Below are positions 1 to 8,524 of a stretch of 64,000 nt of DNA, piece by piece; positions within the stretch are counted from its first letter, which is position 1, and each line of letters opens with the position of its first letter. Under the pieces are notes generated by a model that saw only the letters and a program-made list of their open reading frames with translations, was not told where the DNA came from and ran no database searches. The DNA comes from Iris pallida (Eukaryota > Streptophyta > Magnoliopsida > Asparagales > Iridaceae), in NCBI GenBank assembly GCA_029216955.1, contig JANAVB010031417.1, forward strand, positions 23,565,917-23,629,916, in the 5' to 3' direction. The position numbers and the translations under genes are program-made.

Positions 1-1
1 G

Positions 2-517
2 CGAATCCAACCCCAACCTGTCAACAATCAACCTTTGATGATCAAGGTTAAAGGAAGAACTCAAGCTTCATCTGAGAAATCAGTGAATGTTCCTGCTAAA
101 AGCCAAGTTCAACCTCTTGTGATCAAGGTCAAAGGGCGTACTTTTCGTACGAATGATCCAGAACCTCCATTGATTGTCAATCTTGGCAAATCTACGCAGA
201 AGACGGATGATAGTCCACTAGTGATTAATTCGAAGCGTAGCAGTCAAATTATAAATGATATAAATATTGATCATTCTGTACTTGTTTATATCAATGAAGA
301 TTTCCTTTTCGAGTATATGGCTGTCAAGTTTATTGAAAGAATGACTTTATCTTCTGATAATCAAAGTCATCAATATAAAGATGACATAGACACAGAGAAA
401 ACCTTATACATTGACAATAAGGAAAATTCTTTTCCTCCTCATGTCGATGTTGGACCTTATGCTCAAAGGTTTCTAACATCTTCTTCTCATCTTCTTCCTG
501 TAGCCGCTTCATCGTAA
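2..517 (+). pseudogene. Tat element, pol segment upstream of RT (linker)
   Basis: An open frame runs in from the left edge and stops with TAA at 515-517. It is in the same frame as the RT segment that follows at 710. The protein is hydrophilic and repeats the short motif VIKVKGRT, at about residues 12-18 and 29-36 counted from the first Met at 35. This fits the poorly conserved stretch between protease and RT in Tat elements. No protease Asp-Ser/Thr-Gly motif is seen, so that domain must lie to the left. Between 518 and 709 the frame is closed. Sequence similar in style continues in another frame, which points to decay. I recognise no function for this segment by itself. Confidence 0.5.
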
Positions 518-709
518 GCTTGTGTAACTTATAGACGTCACAAAGAATCTTATTTTGTGGTTCCGTATGATAAGAAAAATAAGCGTCAAATTGTGTTTGG
601 CCTGGCTAGAAATATCCCTGTTGCTCAGACAGATGATTTGAGAGATAAGGATAAAGGAAGAATCCGAATTGACAGATATAGTCAATAATCTCTCAAGATT
701 ATCCAGAAC

Positions 710-2621
710 ATGGGATATGATTTGAAGACTATGCAAGGTCTCAATCAAGATAAAGGTAGACGACTACCATTATGTGGTGATCTGTTTTACCAGAAAACTC
801 GTCATGGATTGGAATATGATCCGTCCTACATATTTAATTACGATATACAAGAAGAATTCTCTTCTAGCTCTTCACAATCATTAGATTCAGAAGTTCAATT
901 CATCGAATCCGATATTTCTCACTCCTCGTGTGTTAAAAGAGACTATTATGATGAATCTGAGCAAATATTTTCAGCTTACATGGTTCAAATTGATGGTGAA
1001 TCCGAGCCATTTGAGAATGATCCTTGGGCTCAACAGATGGACACTCAATGGGAACTTCGTTTTGAACAACGACAACCACCTACAGAGAACAAAATTGTCC
1101 AGATTAACGTTGGAGATGGAACTACGCCCAAACCAATATTCATCAGTAAAATTCTTTCTGAAGATGAAAAGAAAGAATTGATAAAATTGATCAAAGAATA
1201 TATTGATATTTTTGCATGGAGTTATGAGGATATGCCAGGTCTAGATCCCAAAGTTGCTACTCATAAACTCAATATTCTTCCTAACGCTAAGCCTGTAAAA
1301 CAACAGCAACGGCGTTTTCGACCAGATATGATGGATGCAATTGAAGCAGAAGTCAAAAAACTGATCACATGTGGTTTTGTTCGTGAAGAACAACACCCCG
1401 ATTGGGTTGCCAACATTGTTCCTGTTATAAAGAAGAACGGAAAAGTCCGAGTTTGCATAGATTTTCGAGATCTTAATGCAGCTTGTCCAAAAAACGAATT
1501 TCCACTTCCAATTACTGATGTCATGATAGACAATACATGTGGTTTTGAACGCATGTCTTTCATGGACGGATTCTCAGAATATAATCAAATTAAGATGCAT
1601 CCAGAAGATGAGAAGCATACTGCTTTTCGTACACCCTTTGGAGTTTACTGCTATACGGTGATGCCGTTTGGTCTTAAAAATGCCGGTGCCACGTATCAAC
1701 GGGCCATGAGCAATATTTTTCAAGAACATCTATGAAAGACAGTAGAATGTTATGTAGATGACATTGTTGTTAAGAGTCGATCAAAAGATGATCACTTTCA
1801 AGACTTGAAGACAGTATTTGAATTGATGCGCCAACATCAATTGAAAATGAACCCTACTAAGTCTTTCTTAGGGGTTTCCAGTGGCAAGTTTTTAGGATTT
1901 GTCATTACTTCTCAGGGTATCCATGTTGATCCTGATAAGGTTAAAGCAATTCTTAAAATGCGTCCTCCACACAATTTAAAAGAACTCCATGGCTTCCAAG
2001 GTCACATTGCGTATATCAGGAGATTCATATTCAATCTCTCTGGAAGATGCCAGCCTTTCTCCCGTCTATTAAAGAAGGGTGTATCATTTGTTTGGGATGA
2101 AGCGTGTCAGAAAGCCTTCAATGACATCAAGCAATACCTTACAAATCTTCCTGTTTTGGTACCTCCAGTGATAGGAAGACCGTTTTTGTTATATGTTCGA
2201 GCTTTGGATCATTCACTTGGTGCTCTTCTTGCACAAAAAAGTGATATAGGGCGTGAACAAGCGATTTATTATCTTAGCCGAATGATGGTCGGAGCAGAAC
2301 ACAAGTATACTCCTATAGAAAAGGAATGTCTGGCCTTGGTTTTTGCTGTCCAAAAGACAAGACATTATGTGACAGGACAGACTATCCATGTTATCTCCAG
2401 AATAAATCCCATTCGGATATTGATGAGAAAACCGAGCATTCTTAACTCTAGGTTAGCTACCTGGGCATGTTGCTCACTCCTTATGACATGGTTTATATAC
2501 CTCAAAAATCAGTGAAGGGTCAAGCATTAGCTGATTTCTTAGCTGCTCATCCTATACCTGAAACATCAAAGTTATATGAGGACATTCCAGATGAAGTTGT
2601 GGATTGCAATATGACTTTAAA
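710..2621 (+). pseudogene. Tat element reverse transcriptase and RNase H, broken
   Basis: The segment encodes the RNA-dependent DNA polymerase and first RNase H of the element. RT blocks seen are KVRVCIDFRDLN, FMDGFSEYNQIKM, TAFRTPFGVYCYTVMPFGLKNA and, after the break, the catalytic CYVDDIVVKS. A TGA at 1733-1735 lies between the MPFG block and the YVDD motif, so the catalytic Asp pair cannot be made from one open frame. The RNase H part includes LLYVRALDHSLGALLAQ and a PIEKECLALVFAVQ block. Near 2466 the reading frame shifts by one base: the expected WAMLL... wording continues in another frame to SVKGQALADFLAAHPIPE. A run of seven A at 2619-2625 then returns it to the original frame. The lineage assignment comes from these motifs, without a database comparison. 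Confidence 0.85.
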
Positions 2622-2623
2622 AA

Positions 2624-4405
2624 AATGACATTTGGCAATTATATTTTGACGGAGCATCACGGGTTGGACCTAAAGGTAATATTGTCTCTGGGGTAGGAAT
2701 CGTCTTGGTTTCCCCTGACAAAATGGTCATATACCGTGCCTATTCTCTCAATGAACCATGCTCCAATAATGTAGCAGAATATAATGCTCTATTGATTGGT
2801 CTCCAAGTCGCAAAACAATTGGATATTGAATTCCTGGAAGCCTATGGAGATTCTCAGCTGATTGTTAATCAGGTTAGAGGGACTTATGAAGTCAGAAATC
2901 CTGATCTCATCCCTTATCATCAAGTGGTAGTCGAATTGGTCCTTTCATTCAAAGGATTCTTCATTGAATTCGTATCACGTTCTCAGAATGTGGAGGCTGA
3001 TGCTCTTGCTAGCCTAGCTGCAGACTTGGCTGTTCTAATCCGAAGACAAAATACAATTACTTTGTTGGACCGAGATTTATTCTGTGTCAAAAATAATTTG
3101 TGTATTGAACAGAGTTATACTACAGAATCAAGCTCTCAGCAAAGGGATTGGAGAACTCTATTTATTGATTACGCGGTTCATAGAATTTTACCTGAAGATC
3201 CAAAAGAAGCTGCATCAATTAAAAGACGATCATTTCGATTCTATTATGATTCATTTTTACATATGTTATATCGTCGCTCATATGATGGACTCTTGCTGCG
3301 CTGTCTCTCAGAAAGTGAAGCTAAATTGATACTCCGTGAGGCTCATGATGGCGTCTGTGGTGCTCATCAACCGGGTCCGAAATTACAGGACCGCATTCGA
3401 AGAATGGGGTATTATTGGCCTTCCATGATAGCAGATGCTGTGGATTACGCCAGAAGGTGTAAAGCATGTCAGATTCATGCTGACTTTATTCACCAACCTT
3501 CGAAATTTCTACATCCTACAGCAGCTTTCTGGCCCTTCGAAGCTTGGGGTATGGATGTCATTGGTCCTATTAATCCTCCTTCTGTTAAAGGACATCGGTT
3601 CATATTAGCTATAACCGATTACTTTTCTAAGTGGGCAGAAGCAGTCCCCCTTGCTGAAGTGAAAACATCTAATGTGATCAGCTTCATCAAACATCATGTC
3701 ATTTATCGCTTCAAAATTTCTCGACGAATAATTCATGATAATGGTCCACAATTTGCCAGTCAGGCATTTTATCGGTTCTGTGATAAGAATCAAATTCAAA
3801 ATCTGGCTTCTACGGCTTATAATCCAGCTGCTAATGGTTTAGCCGAAGCCTTCAATAAGACGATCATTAAACTTCTCAAAAAGTTTGTCTCTTCTAATAA
3901 ACGTGATTGGAATGAGAAACTTGGAGAATATTTATGGGCTTATCGAACAACAGTCCGGACTCCTACTAGTTTTACACCATTTTTATTGGTTTATGGATGT
4001 GAGGCTGTTCTTCCCTTGGAAATCCAGATTCCATCTCTACGAATAGCTATTGCTAATGAGCTAACTATAGAGAACAATGATCGCTTACGACTCCAAGAAC
4101 TTGAAGGATTGGACGAGAAGCGTCTTCAAGCACAACAGCATATTGAGCTATATCAAGCCCGTATATCTCGAACTTTCAATCGTAAAGTTAAAGAGAGGGT
4201 ATTCAAGATTGGCGAGTTGGTATTAGCCGTTCGAAGACCGATGATTATGACTCACAAAAGCAAAAGGAAATTCCAAGCAAAATGGGAAGGCCCTTATGTA
4301 ATTGAGACCGTGTTTTCTAATGGCGCCTATCGGTTATCAAAGTCCAATAGAGATTTACTCATGATGCCGATCAATGGCAAATTTCTTAAGAAGTACAATG
4401 TATAA
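2624..4405 (+). pseudogene. Tat element second RNase H and integrase, open frame
   Basis: The frame is open from NDIWQLYFDGASR (2624) to TAA at 4403-4405. The first 110 residues or so are an RNase H-like domain (YFDGAS, NNVAEYNALLIGL, AYGDSQLIVNQV, NVEADALASLA), the second RNase H typical of Tat elements. Counting from the Met at 2705, the integrase zinc finger (H-H-C-C, EAHDGVCGAH and CKACQ) lies at about residues 215-250. The catalytic residues are D284 (WGMDVIG), D345 (HDNGPQF) and E381 (GLAEAFNK), exactly DD35E. A C-terminal barrel-like part follows (KFQAKWEGPYVIE). No chromodomain is present, as expected for this lineage. This section could still be translated, but it is cut off from a working RT by the upstream stop and frameshifts. 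Confidence 0.85.
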
Positions 4406-4461
4406 AAAAAAGAGACAGAATGAAAATAAAATTTCTTTTTATTTTTATTCTAAATAAAGGA

Positions 4462-4755
4462 TTAAGGATGAGGACCACTGCCTTCCTTATTGAATACATA
4501 GTCAGCCAATGCTTCGAAGGCATCGTTGCCGGAGTTCATAAAAAACCTGCAGGCAGCCATCCTCAGCGCTTCTTCTTCAGGAGTTTTCCCTGGCTCTACT
4601 AAGAAAGCGAAGATGTCTTGTGGTGGCTTGGGAGTAGAAGAACTTTCGCCTACTTCGGTTGGGCCTGATACAGTTAGCTCAACGGGGTACGTCTCGATGA
4701 CGTCCTCAACCTTCTTGGAGACTTCATTCTTTTGCTGTACGTCCATGAAAGCCAT
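4462..4755 (-). CDS. Antisense ORF in the Tat 3' tail (97 aa), unknown
   Basis: This ORF reads opposite to pol and starts 57 bases after the pol stop. The protein has a charged N-terminus (KNEVSKKVEDVIE), a Ser/Pro-rich middle (GESSSTPKPP) and an Ala-rich helical C-terminus (EEEALRMAACRFFMNSGNDAFEALADYVF). It reads like a real protein and has no low-complexity bias. On the minus strand AATAAA-type polyadenylation signals follow within about 30 bases of the stop. From general knowledge, Grande elements of the Tat lineage carry an antisense ORF (gene23) between integrase and 3' LTR, so the position fits. I did not recognise sequence similarity to it. The C-terminal part faintly resembles the ORF at 6887-7153. 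It could also be a captured host exon. Confidence 0.45.
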   Translation of the reverse strand: MAFMDVQQKNEVSKKVEDVIETYPVELTVSGPTEVGESSSTPKPPQDIFAFLVEPGKTPEEEALRMAACRFFMNSGNDAFEALADYVFNKEGSGPHP

Positions 4756-4809
4756 CTCCGATAGAAGAGTGGAAATAAGAATAAAAAGTTACAAAGATTT
4801 CTCACCTAT

Positions 4810-5640
4810 TTAATAGGAGAGATCTATTATTGAACCGGTCTTTGAAATTGAAACCTTTCATTCCCGGAAAGGCCTGTCCGTTCATTACATCAGATTCATT
4901 CATTTACTTATAGAATTGAATTGTTCTTTCTTTTCCCGAAAGATATGTCGGTTCATTTCATATTGGCATATATCCTCAATGACATCTGTCTTCTTAATCC
5001 CCAGCTACTAAGGTTTGGTTAAGCTGATTACTCGTCTCTTCGGAGAGAAATTTTGATCTTCTATCTGTTGATTAAAAAGTTGGATTTCTTATTTATCATG
5101 TCCATATTACCTCTGAATAAATATTAAATCTACTTGCTTTTCTTATTTATCAAATCCATTTGCCTCTGCATAGATATTAATCTACTTTTTCTTTGAGTTC
5201 TTGCATGCTGTCATGTCCATAATACCTCTGATAGTATTGTATACTCTAAACAGAAAACAAGATTTTATTATCTATCATGTCTATATTACCTCTGGATGGA
5301 TACAAATCATTGAGCATAGAAGACTTGTCATTTCCATTCTCATTTCATCATAAAAGTCTATTACATTTCTTAGACTTTCTTACAAATCATAATGGAAATC
5401 TATTACATCTTGGATTTTCATTCTATACAACAACGATGACCTAATCGAGATCTATTTCTTCTTTGGATCTTCTTCATCGGATTCGTTGTTGGTGTCAATT
5501 CCTTACTGTCTGAGCCTCAATGGTGACCAGAACAGTAGGAATCAAACTCTGGTCTTCTCTCTCAGACGAGAGGAGAATCCCAGAGTATGGCAGCCCGAAG
5601 ACGTGTTGCTGCCAATACAATTGGTGGAGAAGTGGCGGCC
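4810..5640. other. Tat 3' tail, no clear plus-strand gene
   Basis: This AT-rich stretch lies between two antisense ORFs. It repeats short phrases such as TTTATCATGTCCAT and TTACCTCTG at 5093, 5144, 5214, 5234 and 5275, spaced roughly 20-60 bases apart, which suggests an old, degenerate tandem duplication. I see no plus-strand protein of known type. On the minus strand a GTAAGG at about 5505 could act as a splice donor after the ORF at 5643-5981, but this is only a possibility. Confidence 0.4.
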
Positions 5641-5642
5641 TT

Positions 5643-5981
5643 TCAGAGGAGATAAGAATGTATCCAGTATTGGGATACGATTCCTAGTTCTGCCGTGAAA
5701 GGAACTCTACTACCCAATTTCTCGGGATAGAGTTGACTCCACCATCCAACTTTCCGTGTATAAAGGCTCTTCCTACCATCTGAGGAAGACCCTTTTATCC
5801 CACGAAAAGTTCTGAGTTGTCTGATTTGTGCGTCAAAAGCGCATGAGCTCCCTGATGCTGATGTCAGAAGAATGCTCCTCACAGCGTCAAAGTCGCCAAT
5901 ACCGGTTCTGGAAAAGTTCTTCAGCCAAGCTTCTGCAGAAAACAATAGAGAAAAATTTTCAACAGAAGTATCATCAGCCAC
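5643..5981 (-). CDS. Antisense ORF in the Tat 3' tail (112 codons), possible exon
   Basis: The minus-strand frame stays open for 112 codons. Its only start is GTG, so it is more likely an exon than a complete gene. About 40 bases in, the minus strand reads TTGTTTTCTGCAG, a textbook plant splice acceptor, and a GTAAGT lies just before it at the very start of the frame. Downstream the frame encodes AEAWLKNFSRTGIGDFDAVRSI and then a basic, Ser-rich stretch and an aromatic end (KVGWWSQLYPEKLGS). No family is recognised. It sits between the two other antisense ORFs (4462-4755 and 6887-7153), so one spliced antisense transcript could join parts of them. That is inference. Confidence 0.3.
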   Translation of the reverse strand: MADDTSVENFSLLFSAEAWLKNFSRTGIGDFDAVRSILLTSASGSSCAFDAQIRQLRTFRGIKGSSSDGRKSLYTRKVGWWSQLYPEKLGSRVPFTAELGIVSQYWIHSYLL

Positions 5982-6019
5982 TTACTGATCAATTAAAGAC
6001 TGATGCTCGCGCACCTTAC

Positions 6020-6290
6020 TCAACAAGGCATTTTTACGCCAGTGATTCATGTGCACCTAATCTACGAGGTTTTACGCCAATGTTTACGTGCAACAAGGCT
6101 TTTACGCCAGTGATTCATGTGCACATAATCCACGAGGTTTTACGCCAATGTTTACGTGCAACAAGGCTTTTACGTCAGTGATTCGTGTGCACTTAATCTA
6201 CAAGATTTTACGCCAATGTTTCACGTGTAACAAGGCTTTACACCTGAGGTTTTCATGCCAGGTTTTACATACAACGTTCCACATCTGTTA
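6020..6290 (+). repeat. 68-bp tandem repeat, about 3.5 copies
   Basis: Units begin at about 6032, 6100, 6168 and 6236. Each unit contains TTTTACGCCAGTGATTC, then a GTGCAC box and a second TTTTACGCCAATGTTTACG, ending CAACAAGGC. Later copies are more diverged (TTTTACGTC, CTTTACACC). The motif TTTACGC inside these units recurs many more times downstream to 8130. The array lies in the 3' tail of the Tat element. Confidence 0.85.
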
Positions 6291-6427
6291 AGGATTTGCG
6301 CTCGTTTAAAGATCAGCATCTATTTTTCAACAAAAAGTTCAAAAGCAGACGATCGATTTACAAATCGAACTTACCTTTAAGGTCAGATGATTCGGCTCTA
6401 AGAGTGGTTGAATCAACGTCTGGTGAT

Positions 6428-6567
6428 CGGGCGTACAGAGAGACGGCATCGGAAAGCATCATCATTTGTTGGAGAATGAAATCTTGCAAAGAGCTACCGG
6501 GCGTACAGAGAGACAGCATCGGAAAGCATCATCATTTGCTAGAGAATGAAATGTTGCAAAAAGCTAT
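6428..6567 (+). repeat. 70-bp direct duplication
   Basis: Two nearly identical copies start at about 6428 and 6498. Both contain GGGCGTACAGAGAGAC followed by GCATCGGAAAGCATCATC and a GAGAATGAAAT box. Only a few substitutions separate them, so the duplication is fairly young compared with the 68-bp array just upstream. Confidence 0.8.
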
Positions 6568-6886
6568 CTTCGAAAGAATGAGAATGAGAATGTATAAAAC
6601 ATTCTTTAACTCAGCTATTTATAAGGGTTGAGGAAACGGTTGGCATGAGTCTATTTTGGAAAAGATCCTACTAAAAAGGCGCTCGTGACCACAAGGCAGA
6701 TGCCACGTGTTGTTTTGTTTCTCTTGGGAATGAACAACCATAAATGCAGTTAAAGGAGATATAGAACAATTCTATATATACCAACAGATGAGATCAATAT
6801 CAAGATTTTATTTATAAAAAGGGGAGTAAGCCCCTACAGATAAGTTGAAGAGTCGCAACACATATACGACACTTCTATATAAAACA

Positions 6887-7153
6887 TTATTTTTTCTCTC
6901 CTTCGTTGGGCTGACGAAGGGAGGCATCTAACTCGTACATGTTGCGGATCCCGGAACGACGCATCAGATTAAGAAATGCATCTGCATCACCTGATCCTTC
7001 ATACGCAGTCGGGGGACCACCATTTATACGTCCAAAGACTACCGGAGTCAGTCCAAAGCACTCTATAAAGTTGCGTGCCCGCTCAACCTCTGTCTCTATA
7101 TCAACCCTTGAGCTCGGAGCCTCTTACTTGTTAATCTCTTTCTTTGGTGCCAT
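6887..7153 (-). pseudogene. Antisense ORF in the Tat 3' tail (88 codons, one stop)
   Basis: The minus-strand frame begins ATG at 7153 (MAPKKEINK), meets TAA at 7124-7126 as codon 10, and otherwise stays open to TAA at 6887-6889. After the stop it reads EAPSSRVDIETEVERARNF, then IECFGLTPVVFGRINGGP, and near the end DADAFLNLMRRSGIRNMYEL. On the minus strand a TATA box (TATATAAGG, 7192-7200) lies about 40 bases before the ATG, and an AATAAA follows about 75 bases after the stop. Its size, place and promoter-like surroundings match the other antisense ORF at 4462-4755, and the C-terminal wording is faintly similar. The two may be diverged duplicates. A chance frame cannot be excluded. Confidence 0.4.
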
Positions 7154-7191
7154 GATAGTATAAGGATGAAAAGCAAGAATGAAGAATTTCT

Positions 7192-7200
7192 CCTTATATA
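7192..7200 (-). promoter_or_regulatory. TATA box for the antisense ORF
   Basis: The minus strand reads TATATAAGG here, 39 bases upstream of the ATG at 7153. The spacing leaves a leader of only about 10-15 bases. A similar AT-rich, pyrimidine-rich layout (TATTAAATAGG then TTTTTATTCTTATTTCC) precedes the ORF at 4462-4755. Confidence 0.35.
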
Positions 7201-7417
7201 CATAACCAAATCAACTCTTCATATTCCTCATGGGAAACTGATCATTATTAATGCAAACTCGGAAAGATGAAGAAGCATTCGAAAGTTTCGAGAGGAAATT
7301 CATTATGACGGTTAAGTATTGACTGGCACCATTTCCCAAATTTTACGCTGACTGGTCAAATCTCGACTTTTACGCTTCTGTTCAAAGTGTTTCAAATTTT
7401 GAAGATATTTGAAAACT

Positions 7418-7430
7418 TTGAAGGGGGTCT
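7418..7430 (+). promoter_or_regulatory. Polypurine tract of the Tat element
   Basis: TTTGAAGGGGGTCT directly precedes TGTAGGAGCG, the proposed LTR start. A G-rich polypurine stretch at this place primes plus-strand DNA synthesis in LTR retrotransposons. The choice of this site over the purine run at 6816-6826 rests on the TG start and on the resulting LTR length of 1.1 kb. Confidence 0.6.
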
Positions 7431-8522
7431 TGTAGGAGCGTAAAAAGTGCTTCATGTAATGAGTCAAAGAGATAGAAGCATTCCACTCAACATGATCTAT
7501 TGTTACAGGCCAATCGCTTTACGCCAGGGTCAAGTCAATAGTTTTACGCCAGGGTCAAGCCAATGGTTTTACGCCTAAGACAGGCTAACCACTTTACGCT
7601 GGGCAAAGCTGTCAAGTCTTGCATTTAATGCAAAGTCTGACATGAAGATTTAATGATGGCATATATCACAGAATTTGAAGGGATTTGTTTTATACAGAGA
7701 CCAATGTTGTCGTTTAGTATGTGGGCTGAGCTATTTTACGCTCACAGTATGCCTTCTTTTACGCATGGAGACTGTATGAGTTTTTACGCTCAAAAGTTGA
7801 CGTGTGCATAAAGTTTATTTGGGCTACTTTATGCTCAAGGTTGTTTAACAACCACTTTACGCGGGAAGTCCACGTCAGGGCTATTTTACGCCTAGTCTAC
7901 TACTTTACGCTCAGAGTATTTTGGGGTTGTTTTTACGCCCTATTCTTCTTCACCAATTTGGAACGTGGTTTACCTACATGGCTTTCATGCCACACATCTA
8001 GAAGAACGTGTGTACGTGTATCCTATTCTTATTGAAATGATGGGACACGTGTCAACGTATGCAGAGGGTGACTTCGGTCATGGGTGGCAGTTATTAGCGT
8101 AAAGACGGAACTTTTGCTGAGTTTTTACGCACAAAAAGCCAAGTCTATAAATAGACTGATTTTTCTCATACAACACACAGAGAGAGAGGAGAGAATACAT
8201 AGAGATCAGAGCCCAGAGACTTTGATTTTTTGGAGCATTCTTCTTCAACTTTTCTTCCAGAACAGAGTGAAGCAAAGCAGGAAAGCATTCGGCCTCGTCA
8301 TCAGTGTCCAAGTGCGTCGATACCTTTATGGTGACTTAGTTCTTCCAATTGTTCATCTTCTAGCAGTGATCTTCATCATCATCGTATGGTCCAAGGAACA
8401 AAGTGATCATTTATAGATCAGACTTCCATAGCAATACTTCCCAGAATCAAATTTGTACTTCTTGTACTTTTTCTCGTTTTATTTTCAAAATTCGATTTCC
8501 AGGCATTTTGTTAAGTGAAACA
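7431..8522 (+). repeat. 3' LTR of the Tat element
   Basis: The LTR runs from TGTAGGAGCG to GTGAAACA, 1092 bp. It has a TATA box (TATAAATA) at 8145-8152, so U3 is about 740 bases and holds some 15 copies of TTTACGC. A pyrimidine-rich stretch follows, as expected for R and U5. The 5' LTR is off-window, so the ends are inferred from the polypurine tract on the left and from the exact start of foreign RT sequence on the right. Confidence 0.7.
8145..8152 (+). promoter_or_regulatory. TATA box in the Tat LTR
   Basis: TATAAATA lies in AGTCTATAAATAGACTG, itself a small palindrome. It is in the right part of the LTR, about 370 bases before its end, and would start the genomic transcript in the 5' copy. 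Confidence 0.55.
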
Positions 8523-8524
8523 CG

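Larger units (their letters stand above)
1..8522 (+). mobile_element. Tat/Ogre-like Ty3/gypsy retrotransposon, 3' part
   Basis: The 5' LTR, gag and protease lie left of the window. Visible in order are a linker, reverse transcriptase, RNase H, a second RNase H-like domain just before integrase, integrase with HHCC and DD35E, a 3 kb non-pol tail, a polypurine tract and a 3' LTR. The extra RNase H before integrase and the wording of the RT are typical of the Tat/Ogre/Grande lineage. The right border is abrupt: the LTR ends in CA at 8522, and from 8523 the sequence is in the middle of another element's RT. The Tat element therefore probably inserted into that RT. CGGTG (8523-8527) would be the target duplication, whose partner is off-window. 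The pol is disabled (see its parts). Confidence 0.85.

Noticed and set aside
6816..6826. AAAAAGGGGAG as the polypurine tract of the Tat element
   Set aside because: The next bases do not begin TG, and the antisense ORF and repeats would fall inside the LTR. The tract at 7418-7430 gives a better LTR.
8078..8311. 77-codon minus-strand ORF in the Tat LTR
   Set aside because: It overlaps the LTR TATA box and transcript start, has no upstream signals and no family resemblance.
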